Origin: Piper betle | Taxonomy: Eukaryota > Streptophyta > Magnoliopsida > Piperales > Piperaceae | Assembly: GCA_033002965.1 (NCBI GenBank) | Contig: JAURVB010013114.1 | Location: 124,001-188,000, forward strand | Direction: 5' to 3' | DNA length: 64,000 nt | Shown here: one piece after another, positions 12,160-26,055 of the stretch | Layout of the letters: each line of letters opens with the position of its first letter | Numbering within the stretch: the first letter of the stretch is position 1 | Program-made: the position numbers and the translations under genes | Notes under the pieces: generated by a model | Databases searched by the model: none | Told to the model about the DNA's origin: nothing | The model's input: only the letters and a program-made list of their open reading frames with translations

Positions 12160-14720
12160 TTGGCTAGCCTGGTTCCTGCAACCGCCCTTAATCTGGACCT
12201 AAAAAAACACACATCCCCCACTTCCCTTCCTCTTCACCCGTCGCGCCGCCTCTTCCTTGGCCATCACCGCTGTTGTTATAAAACCCGTGACTCGAGTCAG
12301 AGTTTTACGTTACCGAACCAGTCGGTTCAACCGTTGGTTCGAGTCGAGTCAGTTTCATGAACCGTGTGCTAAGTCGAGGCCGGCCGCGAGTTATAAGCGA
12401 TGAGAGTCAGGTGTACCTGAATATATGATGATAACGTCGAGAAGATGGTGAGATATGAGCTATAAGAATATATGAAAGTATGCAGTATTTTTTTCTTTTT
12501 ATATGTTTGATCGTAGAAATAGTTTTAGGCCGATTAACGCGTTAGGACGCGTTGGATTATATTCGGGTGGGTTATTAGTTATAGAGCATGCCATTTGGAT
12601 GTTGTTGTATTTGTTTTATTTTATGGAATTTTTCCATATTTTTCTAGATTTTTTTAGAATTTATTACGAACTAGTTATTATTTTGACCTCGAGTAGGAAT
12701 CGAGTCAATACTTATTTACGAAACTGCCACTAGAGCATTTCTTCTCCCTCCCGACCCTTCTTCACCCAAACCCTCGCCGTTGTGTGCTGCTGCCGCCACC
12801 GCCGACGCCGCGCAGCCACCGATCGACGCCGCTCCGCCTTGCCGTGCCGTCGCCGTGCCGCCACGACCGACCTCGGCCACCGATCGCCTGCTGGCGCGCC
12901 GCCGCGATGCCACGAAGCCGCCTCGGCCATCGCCACTCCGAGTCGGATTCTGCTGCCGTTCGGTCGCTGTTGCCGCCGCTGTGACCACCAGTCTCACCCT
13001 CTCGCCATCGCCGACGTTTCCCCCATCATCCCGACCACCGTCGAGGCCGGCCGCAGCCCAGATCGGAGCACGCCGCCGCCGCCACCCATTTTCAACGCCG
13101 CCGCCGACAGCCATCGCCGCCCCGACTACCTTGTTTGACACCACCATTGGACCAAGCTCGTCGAGCTGGTGCCGATAGACCCCCTGATTGCCCCGTCCCG
13201 AATCATCGCCGGAAAATCGTCGAAATCCGCCGGAAAACTGCCGACACTCGCCGGAAAACCGCCGGAACCACCGGAAAATTGGATTCGTGGGAAATTCGCT
13301 GGATCATCCGCCGAACGCACCCGGTCCAATCTGATCGGACTTCGGACGCCGCTAGGTGCCGAATTCGAGTTTCGAGCCACGAAACGAAAACCCTAGCCGT
13401 CGCCGATTTTCGACGACGCGAGGTATAATTTATTTTAACTTAATTATTTGAAAGTATTGATTATTAGAATTGCATTCTAGGATTGGTGAATTGTGTGTTA
13501 TAATAATATATATAAATGTAGATTTGATTAAGGATAAAATATGAAATTTCTTTGATTGAGTAGTGTTAAAAATGGAGGCTAAGAAACTAATTAGGGTAAC
13601 TAGGTAATGATCATGATCTAATGCAAACTAGCCTAAGTAGACTTGCTAGAATTGATATAGGTTGATGTGTGTTGATTGATGCGTGATTGTGTTGATTGTG
13701 TGTGCATGCTATAGGATGTGTGATTCATCATGCGGGCGTTAGTTTTTAGCTTGATTGTGTAGGTACGGTGTAGGAGCTCGCCGCCTAGGCGCGTGGACCC
13801 GTTTGGAGCTTCTACCAGGTCCGTTTAGGACTCGTTCTCTGTTTTACGCTATTCTATTGTGTATTTGATTTATTACATGCAGGACGTGTTAAGTGGCGTT
13901 TTATCGGATCCCACTTAACTCGGGTCATTTAGCCAATAATTTTCTGGATTAATAACCCTCGAGGATGAGATCCCTCGAGTTTGTTTTCGAACTTCAGATC
14001 CAGCTCATGTTGCCTTCGGGCCTATTGTATAAATCCCAACCCAGACCTATATATATGTATAGTTTTCGCATATTTGTGAGAGATTGAATGAGGGAAATCC
14101 GACTACCGTGCTACGCGAGCGGGCACGTGTGAGTCGATAGTGGGCTCTGGAATGGTGTACAAGCCGTTTCATTCCCGAGGGATCCTGACAACTCCACCTT
14201 TGAGTTCCTCAAACCCGGAGAAGTGTGGAGGTTCACGGGTACTGCATTGCAGCACATGTCTAGACTTGTGGTTTCAAAGGGTACTGAAGGCGACTGCCTG
14301 AGAGTACTCGGCCTTCGTGCTCAAGGCCAGGAGTAATATGGAAGGTGCAGAGGGCGGAAAGGAATGAGATTTGATGCGAGAAGCGATAGAGAAATGGTCG
14401 AGGTATGAGAATGTGAAAGATAGGGGGACGCTGTCGACCCGAGGGCGATGGCTCCCGTATGTGCCCTGATGAGAGTTCTTGAGGAAGTATATGGTTTTCA
14501 TTCAACAGGAGAGTTTGCTTTCCTGTGCCAGATTGATATTAGTTATTTTCCGGGCCGGTAACACTCGTTACTGACGATTTTTCTATATATATATAGGTGA
14601 GGAATGCGAGCGATGAAAGCTGTCGGGATTGCGGAGGAGCAGCACAGAACCGCGCACACATGTACCTGCCGCGTGTAATCTATAATGACGGTGTGTTATT
14701 GCTACGTGAATGATAATTTT
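12160..14720. repeat. unclassified repeat-like block with GC-rich centre
   Basis: The centre (12780-13430) is strongly GC-rich and open in several frames at once with Arg/Ala/Pro-rich products, which argues against real coding. It is entered through a segment (about 12645-12730) closely related to the one that precedes the GC-rich interior of both hAT-like copies, and it ends at a donor-like GAGGTATAA (about 13420). Right of it, 13740-14700 carries dense CTCGAG/GAGTCC-type sequence typical of plant repeats. I could not identify long terminal repeats or a protein domain, so no class is assigned. Confidence 0.45.
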
Positions 14721-17700
14721 GATGTATTTGTTTAGATAAATTGCTTGATATGAAATGAATGGATAAATGTGAATGAGTAGTGAGTTTGGAGTTCAGGCTC
14801 AGTTCAATTGAAACGAAAGAGATAATGATGAATGCTACGGTAGATTATCATGTTTTATCGTATTTTGATAAAATATTTATATACCCTTGTTGTGGATAAT
14901 TTTTAATTAAAAATTTCTTGCTGTTGCATGGTTTTATTTTGTTTTATATACCCCTTTTTAGATGTGAGTTGAGCTAGCTTGGCTCATTCCTTTTTAGATG
15001 TGAGTTTGGGCTCATAATCCGGCGAGCCAAGCCGAGCTAGAATTCAGAACAGGTTTCCAATGTCAGAAATATTATCCAAAAATAAATCCTTAAAGAGGAG
15101 GAAGTTTAATTGCAAACATATTTCATCAATTTATAACAACTTACAAAATAAAGCACAAAGTTAAAAAACATTATCTTCAAAGTAATATCGACACCGTCAC
15201 ATATTAGAGTCTCCTCCACACACGAATTATTCTCAAGATACAATGGACCAATCCCTTCTTCACAATTACAGCAATGAAAAAATCTTTCCCAATTTATGAT
15301 CGTTAAGAAATTTCCCAAATATTGTTTTAAATTACAAAATAATCTCCTCTTCTAAGAAATCTAAAATAAATTTTTAAAAAAAATGAGAAGAAGATAGTGA
15401 ATGAGAATTACGGAAAGAAGAGTTGCTGGAAGTAGAAAGAAAGACTCATTGAAAGCATCCTAAAAAATATTAAAATCATAGTTTAAAACTCTCTATTGAC
15501 TTTAAAAACATTTTGAGTCAACTCAACTGTATCTTATTGAGTTAAATTCCATGGATGATTGTGGAGTGAATGATTTTATGATTAACTCTCGAGTCAAGTA
15601 ATAAAAGTCATCAAAATATATTATTTTTATTTTAAATTAGCTAATTATAAATTTTTAAATTATGCAAATCATATATTTATATATTTCAAATGCCGAAAGA
15701 ATAATATATATTAATTTTATATAATTTTCTATTTATCTAATTGAATATTTACTCAAATTAACTCCTAGTCAGCATAGAGTTGACTTTGAGTCCATTCCAC
15801 TCCATAGCATGCCGAGCTGAGCCTAATCGAGAGTTTTAAGACTATGATTGAAAGGAAAGAAATAACATTTTTTTTGAAAAAAAAAGAGTGCCTATGCATA
15901 ATTTTATAACACTTAAAATCAACATCCAACCCTTCACCTCCGTGGCAATTAAGATAACTTTTAACACCAATGTACTTGTCACTCTCTTATATTACCATAG
16001 CTATTCTCTTGCATAATATAATGCCTATACAATCCTCTTTAGATAATTTTATCTGCTATTAAAATAGATTTTTTTAATTTCATTGCAAGATCAAGCTTCC
16101 ATAATGTAACACTTCGATTTTGGTTCACCTAAGAACTAAATCAGAAATGTCATAATTGATTTAAATCATGTCTAAAATTGCTAATTAGTAAGACTCGATC
16201 AATAAAATAAATCAAAAAGACTCGTTTGGCATCATGAAAATGGAAGACATTACTAAATATGTGTGAAAACTCATCAAATATAAATAAAAGTATAAAAAAA
16301 ATAACATAATTATAATTTTGATATTAAAAATTAATTTTGGCTTCATCAAACTACCATTAATTTTATTTTTTATTATAAATTTTCTATACTTGTATTTAAT
16401 AATAAAATATGAATTTTTTTGTCTAGTTAATAATGGTTTTACATACATGACATCTATTTTTGCCCTTAGACCCATTATTAAAAACTTAAACTTTTACGTA
16501 TAAAATAGTGTGTGTGTGTGTGCACGTCTATATACACACACACATACAGGCGGAAGATAAGGTGACAACTTTTTTTATAAGTGAACCTGTATCGTGGTCA
16601 TCAATTCTTCATTCAAGAGTTCACATTAGGCAGATATGAATGAATATTTTAGGAACTACCTAACTATTTACTAATAACTATCCAATCAAAAGTGTTAAAT
16701 AAAAAATTGACAGTCACAAAAGAAGTTTACAAAGTTCGCTGATAAAAAAGGTTCACATTGTATTATTTCCGTATGTGTATGTGTGTGTTTAATTTAAATA
16801 CGGTAACTGATAATTCGTGCATCTAAAAAAGGATTTATTTATTTTGAAAACAAAAGAATGTATTTTCAAATATAATTTGATATTTATGACTTTTATATAA
16901 TGTGATGGAAGGAATACCGAAGATCAAAAGTTGGATCTTTCCCTATAATAGTTATTTTCGGCCATATAATTATTGGCTCTGAAATCCAAAAAACAAAATT
17001 TAAAGCCAGCCAGCTTAGTTGAAAGGCAAAATGGTCTTGAGAGGTTGGTTCAAGTAATATTTTTCAGTTCTAAGTTGGCCAATGTAATATGAGATACTAC
17101 GAAATTAAGATGAACTAATTAGTTCACCATTAACTAATATTATCATCATTAACTTTATGTTCAATCAAATATAAGAAAAAGGAACCTCATAAAAATGTCA
17201 TAAATGTAAACATGATATCATCGCCAAAGAGTAGGAACCTTTAGTAAGATTTAATAATCAAATTATTAGAACCCATTATAATATTATTAAACCCAATGAT
17301 GAACAAATAATGTTTCAATACCCCATTATATACCTGATAATTTCGAAAATTCAAAAATTAATCAGTGTTACTTAAAGAGGATTGAGTAGCAAATAAAAAG
17401 TTGTAAGAACTTACAGTGGTTAAATATATACTACTTATTCATTATTACTTTAAACACGAAATAATAGGATTGATGCTAGTCATTATAATTAGCTGTCAAT
17501 TCAGTATTAGCAAGTAAAAATGAAAGTATAAACAAAATTTTGATCTAACGTAAACGATGACATATTGAGATTCAATATTCATGACGGGCAGGAGAAGTTG
17601 CACTAAAAAAAAGTACCGTTAGGTCCACAGGGATCCGAGTATCTCTCTATGTGAGACCTTTCTTTGTCAACTTTTTTTGTGGTATATTGGTTATTTGTCA

Positions 17701-18469
17701 TGTAAATGCCTGTCTAAGAGAAGCAAAGCGAGCTTCTTTCACAGAAAAAGCAAAGACAGAAAACAGTCAGTTGATATATCAAATGTAACAGATGGAAGTC
17801 TAATTTTGCTCCTAGCTAACTGGCTGGTCGAAAACTGGGTCTTTCATATATTAGGTGTTGTTCATTAATATCACACCCATCTTGGTTGATTGATTAGACC
17901 CAGATATGTGTATGGCCTTATTGTATAATCTATTAAAGACTTACTAAATCTCTGGGCAGTCCTGGTCCATCAATATGTGACTCAATCAACGTAGTTGTCA
18001 AAAACGAAGGAAACAAAAGCATGTCTATCGGGATCAAGTGGCAATTCGTTGATCAAAGACTAAAAGCAGCAAGCTCATATTCCAGAGAATATGGTCTTTG
18101 CGATCACCCTCCACTAAGACCTTGAGATTCTCTTCAAGGATGTACTAGAACCATCGAGCCAGGCATGGTCCATACGTAGTAATCCAACAGTCCTTGCCTT
18201 CTTCCCACTTTAGTATGGCCGAGCTCAACCCAATAGTATGCTAGTAAGGATGGTAAGTTTCAACTGCTGATTATTTTTCCTTTATCACCGAAAAAATGTA
18301 TTGGTATTACTGTTGAAGGAAAATGGCTGTCAACTAAAACCATCTTCTCAGTTCTCGGTCCTCTTCGATTGGTAAAAATACGTTTAGTAGTTTGTGGGGA
18401 GGGAGGGAAATTGTGTGTTCTGTAGAAACAAAAGGCGTTAAATAGTATAAAGGCACACACACACACTCT
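14721..18469. other. AT-rich spacer, no gene recognised
   Basis: Very AT-rich with scattered direct and inverted repeats, including a (GT)n/(CA)n hairpin near 16510-16545. No conserved protein fragment was recognised. Confidence 0.45.
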
Positions 18470-18689
18470 TTAAAGGGAAGCTTTCAGCTCCAACATGCAG
18501 GCGTGAAACTAAAAGGGTAAGGCATAGGAGGAGGTAGCAACACCGTATATATATGCATATACTATCGAGCGTTCATTATAGTACTATGTAATTTGCTGCT
18601 TTACTTTTCTTGTTAAAGGGAAGCTTTCAGCTCCAACATGCAGGCGTGAAACTAAAAGGGTAAGGCATAGGAGGAGGTAGCAACACCGT
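18470..18689. repeat. perfect 77-bp direct repeat with 66-bp spacer
   Basis: Positions 18470-18546 and 18613-18689 are identical over 77 bases by eye. Both start TTAAAGGGAAGC and end CAACACCGT. Perfect identity implies a recent duplication; no ORF or terminal motif explains it. Confidence 0.93.
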
Positions 18690-18937
18690 GTGGATAAGCA
18701 TGAGCTATGTAATGAAGAGCATCTTTAAACCAAAATTTTTTCTTGTCGTCTTCAACTTCAAGTGGCCATCAGCTTGTCTATGCGTCCCACAAGCCACCAC
18801 ATATATCGGAGTCGGAGAATATGCACCCTATCGAGACTGTAAGAAGCTTGGAATCCAGCTTTGGATCATCAGCGCAAGAAAGAAATCCCTGAAAAGCAAA
18901 AGTTAGATGGAGCTTCCTATGATGTAGAAGAAAATTT

Positions 18938-19044
18938 TGGGTCCGCCCGGGAGCGACGCCGATGGAGACGCCGTGCGTCTCCACCGTCGATTCCAGGGAT
19001 GATCGACGGTGGAGACGCTCGGCGTCATCGGCGTCGTCCGACCC
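18938..19044. repeat. GC-rich long hairpin (inverted repeat, arms about 45 bp)
   Basis: The left arm (18938-18990) and right arm (19002-19044) are near-complements. Both arms, read inward, contain GACGCCGATG and end GCGTCTCCACCGTCGAT; the loop is about 10 bases (TCCAGGGATG). It stands as a GC-rich island in AT-rich DNA. It could be a small foldback element or a source of hairpin RNA; the sequence does not decide. Confidence 0.8.
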
Positions 19045-22000
19045 AAACCCACTCTGAAGACAAAGCTATTTGAGGCTTTCTTTTAACACAAAAGTGGGAC
19101 GGTGAGCGTACGTAGCTGCCAATAACACCAATCCTCAGTGGTCATTTGTACGTAGGTGTAAACGATTTGACAGCACCGCTTTGTCCATGTTTATTTTATT
19201 TAAAGTAGTTCATTACCGGGTTATATATTTTAAATCAAATTACTCAAATTTGATTTGCATTTAATTAAGCTTTGAATTGAGCCGTGTATTTTGATAGTTC
19301 TATTGAATACAAAGTCATTTTTTATGTTAAGATCTTTCAATTCACAAATAAAAAGTGATAAAATTTTAAAATATTATTGATACATGTATACTCTTTCAAG
19401 CCAAACCTAGAACACACTAAGCTTGCAAAATGGATTAGCTTGATTATACCCTTATAAATAGTAAGTTCTTGGCATTTAATAATAAATAGTAAAGTATCTA
19501 CGAATAAATAGTTTGTAATTACTGAATGCATCAATTATTAAGAAGTAACTAGTTATTAACTACTATCAAACTAGTTAAATAGTTAATAATTAAATAACAT
19601 GTACGTAACTATTGATGGTATAAAAGTTTATTAATTTGCATGAACAACTTGATATTAAAGATATTGCATCAGCCGAGTCGAGTCGTGTATTTCATCGAGC
19701 TCAAATATATCAAACTCGAGTTTTAAGTTGAATAGAGGCGAACACTTCTTTGTTCAAATTGTATTCACAATTCAAAAGTTGAATATTTTTAACAAAAACA
19801 AAAAATAACGAGGACGTATTCCTGCCAAACGGAACCTAACCTAAATGTGTGGGAGCCAGCTCGGCTTGGTCACATCTTTACTACTTGTATGAGATGAATT
19901 TACATGTTTCCCTGCCTTAGTCCACCACAAAATATGATAAGATGCAGAATTTGCTTTGAGATAAGTGCGTAGGCTGGCTGATGCTTTAACTTAAATATTT
20001 TTATTAGGTTGGTCTAGGGTTGCTAATTGAGTGAGCCAATTAGTGAGAATTTAACGTTCGGCTCACCTTAACGCGACTTAAAACTCAATATTTAAATGCT
20101 CGAGTTCGAACTCGAATCAACTCGGTTATAACTTAAACTCGACTAGAACTCGAGTTGATAAAATAATATAATAATATAGTTTTTATATTATATTATATAT
20201 ATATATAATATAATAACACAGAAGTGAGATAGTTGAAATGGTAAGTATTTATATTGACCTCATTTTTTTAAAGTGAGGTACTTTTAACTTTTAATCGAGC
20301 TAGTTTTGAGCTCATAAACGAACCGGGTTCGAGTTCGAAAAAATTAAACAGTTTAAGTATATTCGAGCTCTAGTCGAACTCAAGTGTGTATGTTTAACGA
20401 GTTTTAAACATTTAGAGGTGAGTTCGAATTCGCTCGATTAACATCCCAGGTTGGTCACTATTTGCTTCTACCTGTTGCTCCTGCTTTGGTCCTCGGAGTC
20501 TGATAAATCCAAGGTGACTACGCCTCCGAAAACGGCTACGCCTCTGAATATGCCTCAACACGCACCATTGATCGCTGATCGTGCCCCTGTGCTTGACCAA
20601 CCGGAAAGCTGTTGATTGCACATCGTGCACTAGCGCCGCACTCAATCGAGCGCCTAAGATTGAAAATTTCCGAAACGATTGCTTGCTCTGTTACTCGTAG
20701 CTATGCGATTCGATGGATTGCACCTTCCCCTTGTGTCTTGGGAGTAGAAGAAGAGCAGCAACGCCACAAGTTAATTGGAGCACGAAAGTTGTGAATTACA
20801 GAGCCTTCAGTGAGAAGCTAACTGACCACCTCCACAAATGTTGACATAAAAGTCGTGAGAAGTACTTCGTGGGCGAGGCGAACGAGCATTTCATTAGGAA
20901 GGTGGATGGCGGGATTGGCTATACTTTATGGTTGAAGAGAGAGACATAGTTGGCAATATAATGGTATGGATATTTCGTCAGAAGAAAAAACGAGCTTCAA
21001 GTTGGAGCATTGTCAAGTTTACAGACATCGATTTAAAGGTTGTAATGCTAGCAAGTAAAAACTTGTCGCCACCTTCAGTTTCAGCCGAGTCTTAGGCACA
21101 TTTGATGCAGGAGATTCAACTTTGCTGGAACCAAACTTGCAAAGATTGCTCAAATCATCAATGTTTAATATGTTTTCATTTTTTTTTGTATTAGCCTATT
21201 TAATCTCTTTATTTTTTAGATAATTTTTTTATTTAACTTTTTATTTTGTCATTTAATTTAATTTTTTTAAAATATGATCAAATTTTAAATCATCGAGTTC
21301 AGGTTTCCAAAAAGGGTTTGAGTCTGGTTTAAGTTTGGGTGGTAAAAATTTAATTAGTAAATGGTCAAGTTTGAAAAAGGTAATTAACGGGTTTGGTTCA
21401 CCGGTTTGGTATGAATAATATCCAACCAAATTCAAATCGATAGGCACCTCTACAATAGCGGTGTATATGTGTTCACATCGTGTTGGTAGTAAGGATGGGT
21501 ATGTATCAATTGTATCTTATTTATTTATTTATAGAGATTAGTTATTAATTACTTTTTATTTAATCATTTTTGAAAAAATAGATAAACTGTAATAATTTAA
21601 TATTTTATTAATTAATAGATATAGAATTTAATTAATTTTTAAAATATATCTTATTTGAATGAAAATATAAATTATAATTATTTAAGTATTTATTATATTA
21701 TTTCAAGACAATTAGAAATACTCTTATTAGTAAAAAATTAAAAATTGAGGTTAATTAGGTCTAAACTTGTGACTTCTACCGTGAAAAATATTATTATTAT
21801 TATTTTTTAAAATTGATGTTAGCGAGATTCGAACTCGTCACCCTCTTTAAGAGGTATTTTTATTATATTTTAAAAAATTCTTATATTTTGATTGACCTCC
21901 TACTTTTAATCTCACCTGAGTATTAGGTTCGACTTATATTAATAAAAGTGGATTGCTCACACCGAGGAGATTATATTATAATTTCACGTGGGTTGGTGCT

Positions 22001-22605
22001 GTACTGCGGTGTATAAAAGTAGGTCTTGTCTCTTGATTAATCTTGTTAAATAATAATTAGAAGTTTGGTTAGGCTCCCAAAAATTTACCAACAAGCTTTG
22101 CTCGACCCTATTAAGACATCGTAAAATGTCCCAATTAAGATACTCTGGCTTTGTTCTACCCTAGATTAAATGGACTATCATAATTAGGCTCAAAAAGAGT
22201 CGATTTAGATTAGAGATTTGAGTCTTGTGTTTGCCGTTCAAGCTACGAAAGCCTCAAAAACTACGCCATCTGGGCCAGTAAAGAAGCTTCCTAATTAGTC
22301 CGATAATGTCATGACTCAAGAGATAAGGATTTTATTACCACTAACCGTAATATCAAGCATTTTCAACAACTTGACAAGGCTATTCAATTAAACTTTGCAA
22401 CTACCAAATGATTTCAAATAAACACATAAAAATAGGATTAAGATAATTTTTGTCAACCTCAGACATTTATGATTGTGAATCACCGATCGTATGAGTGACT
22501 AAAGATCAAGGCTTGCGCTAAATTATTAGCAACATAAAAAAACAAGAATGATTCTGATATGCAGGGGAGGGGCTGGTACTTCAATGCTAACATATGACAG
22601 AGAAG
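19045..22605. other. AT-rich spacer with repeat remnants
   Basis: Contains CTCGAG-rich repeat-like sequence (20080-20430), a moderately GC stretch of unknown origin (20440-21140) and AT-rich DNA to the PrfB3 gene. No gene model is supported. Confidence 0.45.
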
Positions 22606-25600
22606 CTAAGCTGCTATGCTACCTGAGTTTCTTCCATATCTTTGGTTGATGTGAGCTTCAATCAGAATCTCCAAATTGCCATCCAAGACAGAAGTTAAAT
22701 CAGTCAGTTGCATGCCAGTGCTTGCATCTTTTACCAACCTGTTCGGTTGAAAAACATATCGTCTCGCCTCCTTCCTACTACTATAGGGAATTGCTATCTT
22801 CCTAATGTCTTTCACATCTGTTACACCTTGTTCTTCTGCAACTACAAGAAGCTTGGCTTTCAAACGGTTGAGACACTTCATCTTATTGGCAAAATAATTC
22901 CTTTCACCTGCTCATGGGCAAATTCATATAAAAAGGTCAATCCAAATATTCCTAATGATATATTTTCTCATCACAGCGAGAAGACTTCCAAGTAGAATTT
23001 CAGCATGTTACATCTACTACATTTACTGCTAATCAAAAGAAAACAAGTTTCTTGCCTGCCATAAAAATGAAAGAGAGCGTATTTTGGTTATAGGTAGTAG
23101 GCAAGCTATATTACCCGAGCATTGAACCTTAAGTCCAGTAGGTATGTGGCAAATACTAACTGCAGATGATGCTGACCATGGAAGCTCATTTCCGCATGAA
23201 GCTGGAAAGATCTCCAAGTCTTTATCATCCATGTCTAAGTGAGGGATAGCTTCAAGGAAGAAAAGAGGTATAACATCCACGCTAGCAATGCCCAGACCCT
23301 GCAAAACCTTTGCTTACCAAGTAAAGCAGTTGGATTTGAAAGGAAACATCTCAACTAAGTGCCCAATCAGTATCAACTTGATAGAGATATATGCCAAAAT
23401 ATGCCAAGAATATGATTTAGTCATTTTATTCCAATTAATTCAAAATCTTTCAAGCTCAACCCATGTCAGTTCCAACTATCATCCATCATACAAATACCTA
23501 AAACCATTGACAAAAATACTAAGATATCCACTAGTCATCATTAATTGATGCAACATTTTTAATAGAAGATTTCAGCCTATTTGAAATAATGTGCATTTTG
23601 GACAGTACTTGAAGGAAAGAGCTAACAAGTCAAAACTTACACCGGCTTATGCTTATCTAAAAGCCAGTGAGCATAACTGTAGGTGTACCTGTGTAACGAT
23701 GGCTCCATCAAGAGCGTTTCCAACAGCAACATGCATTCCCTTCTCTCCACACAAGTAGCCATAGCAGAATTTATATTCAAACTCTATGGTCACAAATTTG
23801 ATGCCTCCAGGCATAGAAGGGAACTTTTCCATGACTCGTCCTCTCATTCCTTGCTTGAGACCCCAATTAGTATACATATTTAACAGCCGTTCTAACCACA
23901 ACTGGAAAAGTAAAGATATCAAATTCACTAACTTAATCATGAAATTTACAGCAAATCTTTTATTAAAATTTTGGGTAATGAAAGAAATAATGACTGCTTT
24001 AAGCATACACAGTTTTTGCATTAGCTACTAACCAACAAAGTACGTGCATTCCCACAAGAAACCACGTGGACTCTGTATACTAGTGATGGTAGGCATAATG
24101 TGCATCAGAAAATGGATATCAATAAATTTTAGTGTGCTCCATAGTCCATACATATTCTCTATTATTTGTGAGCAATGTCAACCATGCTTAATACCAATGT
24201 GCATACAGATAATAATGACTATCACTGTGTCAAAATATACCCAATAGGATAATAAAATTCAGACATCAACATGATAGGAAAGAACAATCAACAGAAAAGG
24301 GCAACACGTCGATGTAAAATGATAATAAAAGGTGTACAAATCTTGTCCATTATGTAGAGCTTAACTGTCTTTACTATTCCATCACAAGAAAACATATATA
24401 ACCTTTTCACAGAACTTTTATTGCAAATGCACAAGAATTATAGGAGAGTCTGGAATGAACATTAAAATGACGCATAGCCATAATAATATAGCCATCCAAA
24501 AAATGATCAAACCTCAGAGCAAGCGGATTCGGATCCAGCTGTTATAATCACACAAGCTCCTTCTGCATCATAAGGTCCAATAAGGCGTTTAGACATGTTG
24601 TAATGATCAATAAATTTGCTCACATCAACTGATGTCTTGTATGCTTGCTTGAACAGTTGATAGTTTATCACATCCATTTCAGCTAGTTCGGCAACCAGTT
24701 TAGCTTCTTGAGCCTAACATGTTAAGAAACAAAATACTAAGGACAGTAAGCTCAGATAATTGCCGAAAATGACCAAGCAAAACCAGTGAGAAAAAGAAAA
24801 TGATAAAGGGTTTCAAAACACCATCCCACTCAAAGAATCAGCATATAACAAATTGCCAAAATCTGTTCAGATGTTGATCTGCCAAGGAGTACTTCTACTA
24901 GTCTACTGGCATGAGGAACAGTAAGTTTAACTTTTGTCTAGTTTTTTAATAAAAATCACATTACAAAGCATAGCATACAGAACCTAACCCTAAAATATAT
25001 AACTGATTCCTACTGTAAAACACGAAATGAAATAAAAGCCCTTGGGCCTAGCAACGCCAGTCATGGAATGAAATTATGGTTTTCTTTTAAAATCGCTTAT
25101 GAATCTTACTGAGCAAATCTAGCTGAGCACCGGTAAAACTCAAAGACCTAATCAATTATCCACTTAATCAATTATCCAATGGTGACTACCGATTGTACAA
25201 TTTAAAATTCTGTACAATGTATGGAAGCCGAGAGGCACGTACGAGCTGCCAATACAAATTCATCTTCATGCAATCACAATATGTAAACTCACGTGGTTCT
25301 AACTGTGTAGCTCAGCACCTTGTATTGCACATCTTTAAGAGCATCAACCACTTTGGTGGAGTCTGCTAGCGCAGTAAGAATCTCATCCGATTTAGCTGGA
25401 TCGTCCCATAGGTTATATTTTTGCATAATTTCTTCGTACTGGATTTGCCTAGCCGCTTCATACTCAAGTGCATTAGGTGCCATCATCTCAGCGCGAACAA
25501 CTACATCCTCTATCTTCTTCTTCAACGAATACAACCCTACGAAGAGACACGAGCAATTGTTAATAAAAATTTCCTCCGTTACGCGAGGATATTGACCCTT

Positions 25601-26055
25601 AACAAATGATGAATCAGCTGATCCGGTTTCACTAACGTAACTAAATTTGTATGTAAGGCAGTTCAAATACAAATGGGTTTCATCGACTTATCTAGTTCTG
25701 TAGTTTAGGCAGTTCGCATACACACATCTAATTCATATTTCAGGAAGGCCAAATCCAAATTTACGTTGAAATGCGATAGTGACGAGCACCTTTCATCAAC
25801 TGATCTAGTTCCGTAGCTTAGCCAGTTCAACTAACAAACATAAAATCTGTACAAACAATGCGTGGAAAAAGTAAGAAGAGAGAACTCACCGAGTTCTTTA
25901 TAGACTCTGTTCCTGCCTTCCGTGGGCTGTGAAGCTCGAACAGAGAAACGAGGGAGATGGGAATTGAAGCGTGTTTTGGTGGACAAGAGGCATCTGCTTT
26001 GGCGCAGTAGTAGAATTGCTGCTTGGGCAGCTGGAATAATAGGCTTGATGGGCAT
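22606..26055 (-). CDS. PRFB3: PrfB3-like chloroplast release-factor homologue
   Basis: Six exons on the minus strand, all in phase: 25890-26055, 25319-25536, 24513-24713, 23689-23901, 23115-23298 and 22606-22907, coding about 427 aa. The start is the first in-frame ATG (26055), MPIKPIIPAAQAAILLLRQS, after an upstream in-frame stop; the Ser/Arg-rich N-terminus fits a transit peptide. The body follows the class-I release factor fold (YEEIMQKYNLWDDPAKSDEI, VDVSKFIDHYNMSKRLIGPY, then the SSAVSICHIPTG strand). Where true RF2 proteins have GGQ the sequence reads CGNELPWSA, so the peptidyl-tRNA hydrolysis motif is absent. In Arabidopsis, PrfB3 lacks GGQ and protects petB mRNA instead of terminating translation; the same role is inferred here. 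The C-terminus (NRLKAKLLVVAEEQGVTDVK ... LTDLTSVLDGNLE) matches that subfamily. No lesions. Confidence 0.9.

Noticed and set aside
12716..13428. Several open frames of 70-140 codons in the 12.8-13.4 kb GC island
   Set aside because: Three or more frames on both strands are open at once and all are Arg/Ala/Pro-rich, which is a composition effect.
20412..20794. Protein-coding fragment in the 20.4-21.1 kb GC-richer stretch
   Set aside because: Opposite-strand frames overlap and no domain or splice-consistent model emerged.
21815..21860. tRNA gene or SINE B-box (GAGTTCGAATCTC on the minus strand)
   Set aside because: Only a T-loop-like stretch is present; no cloverleaf or A-box was found around it.
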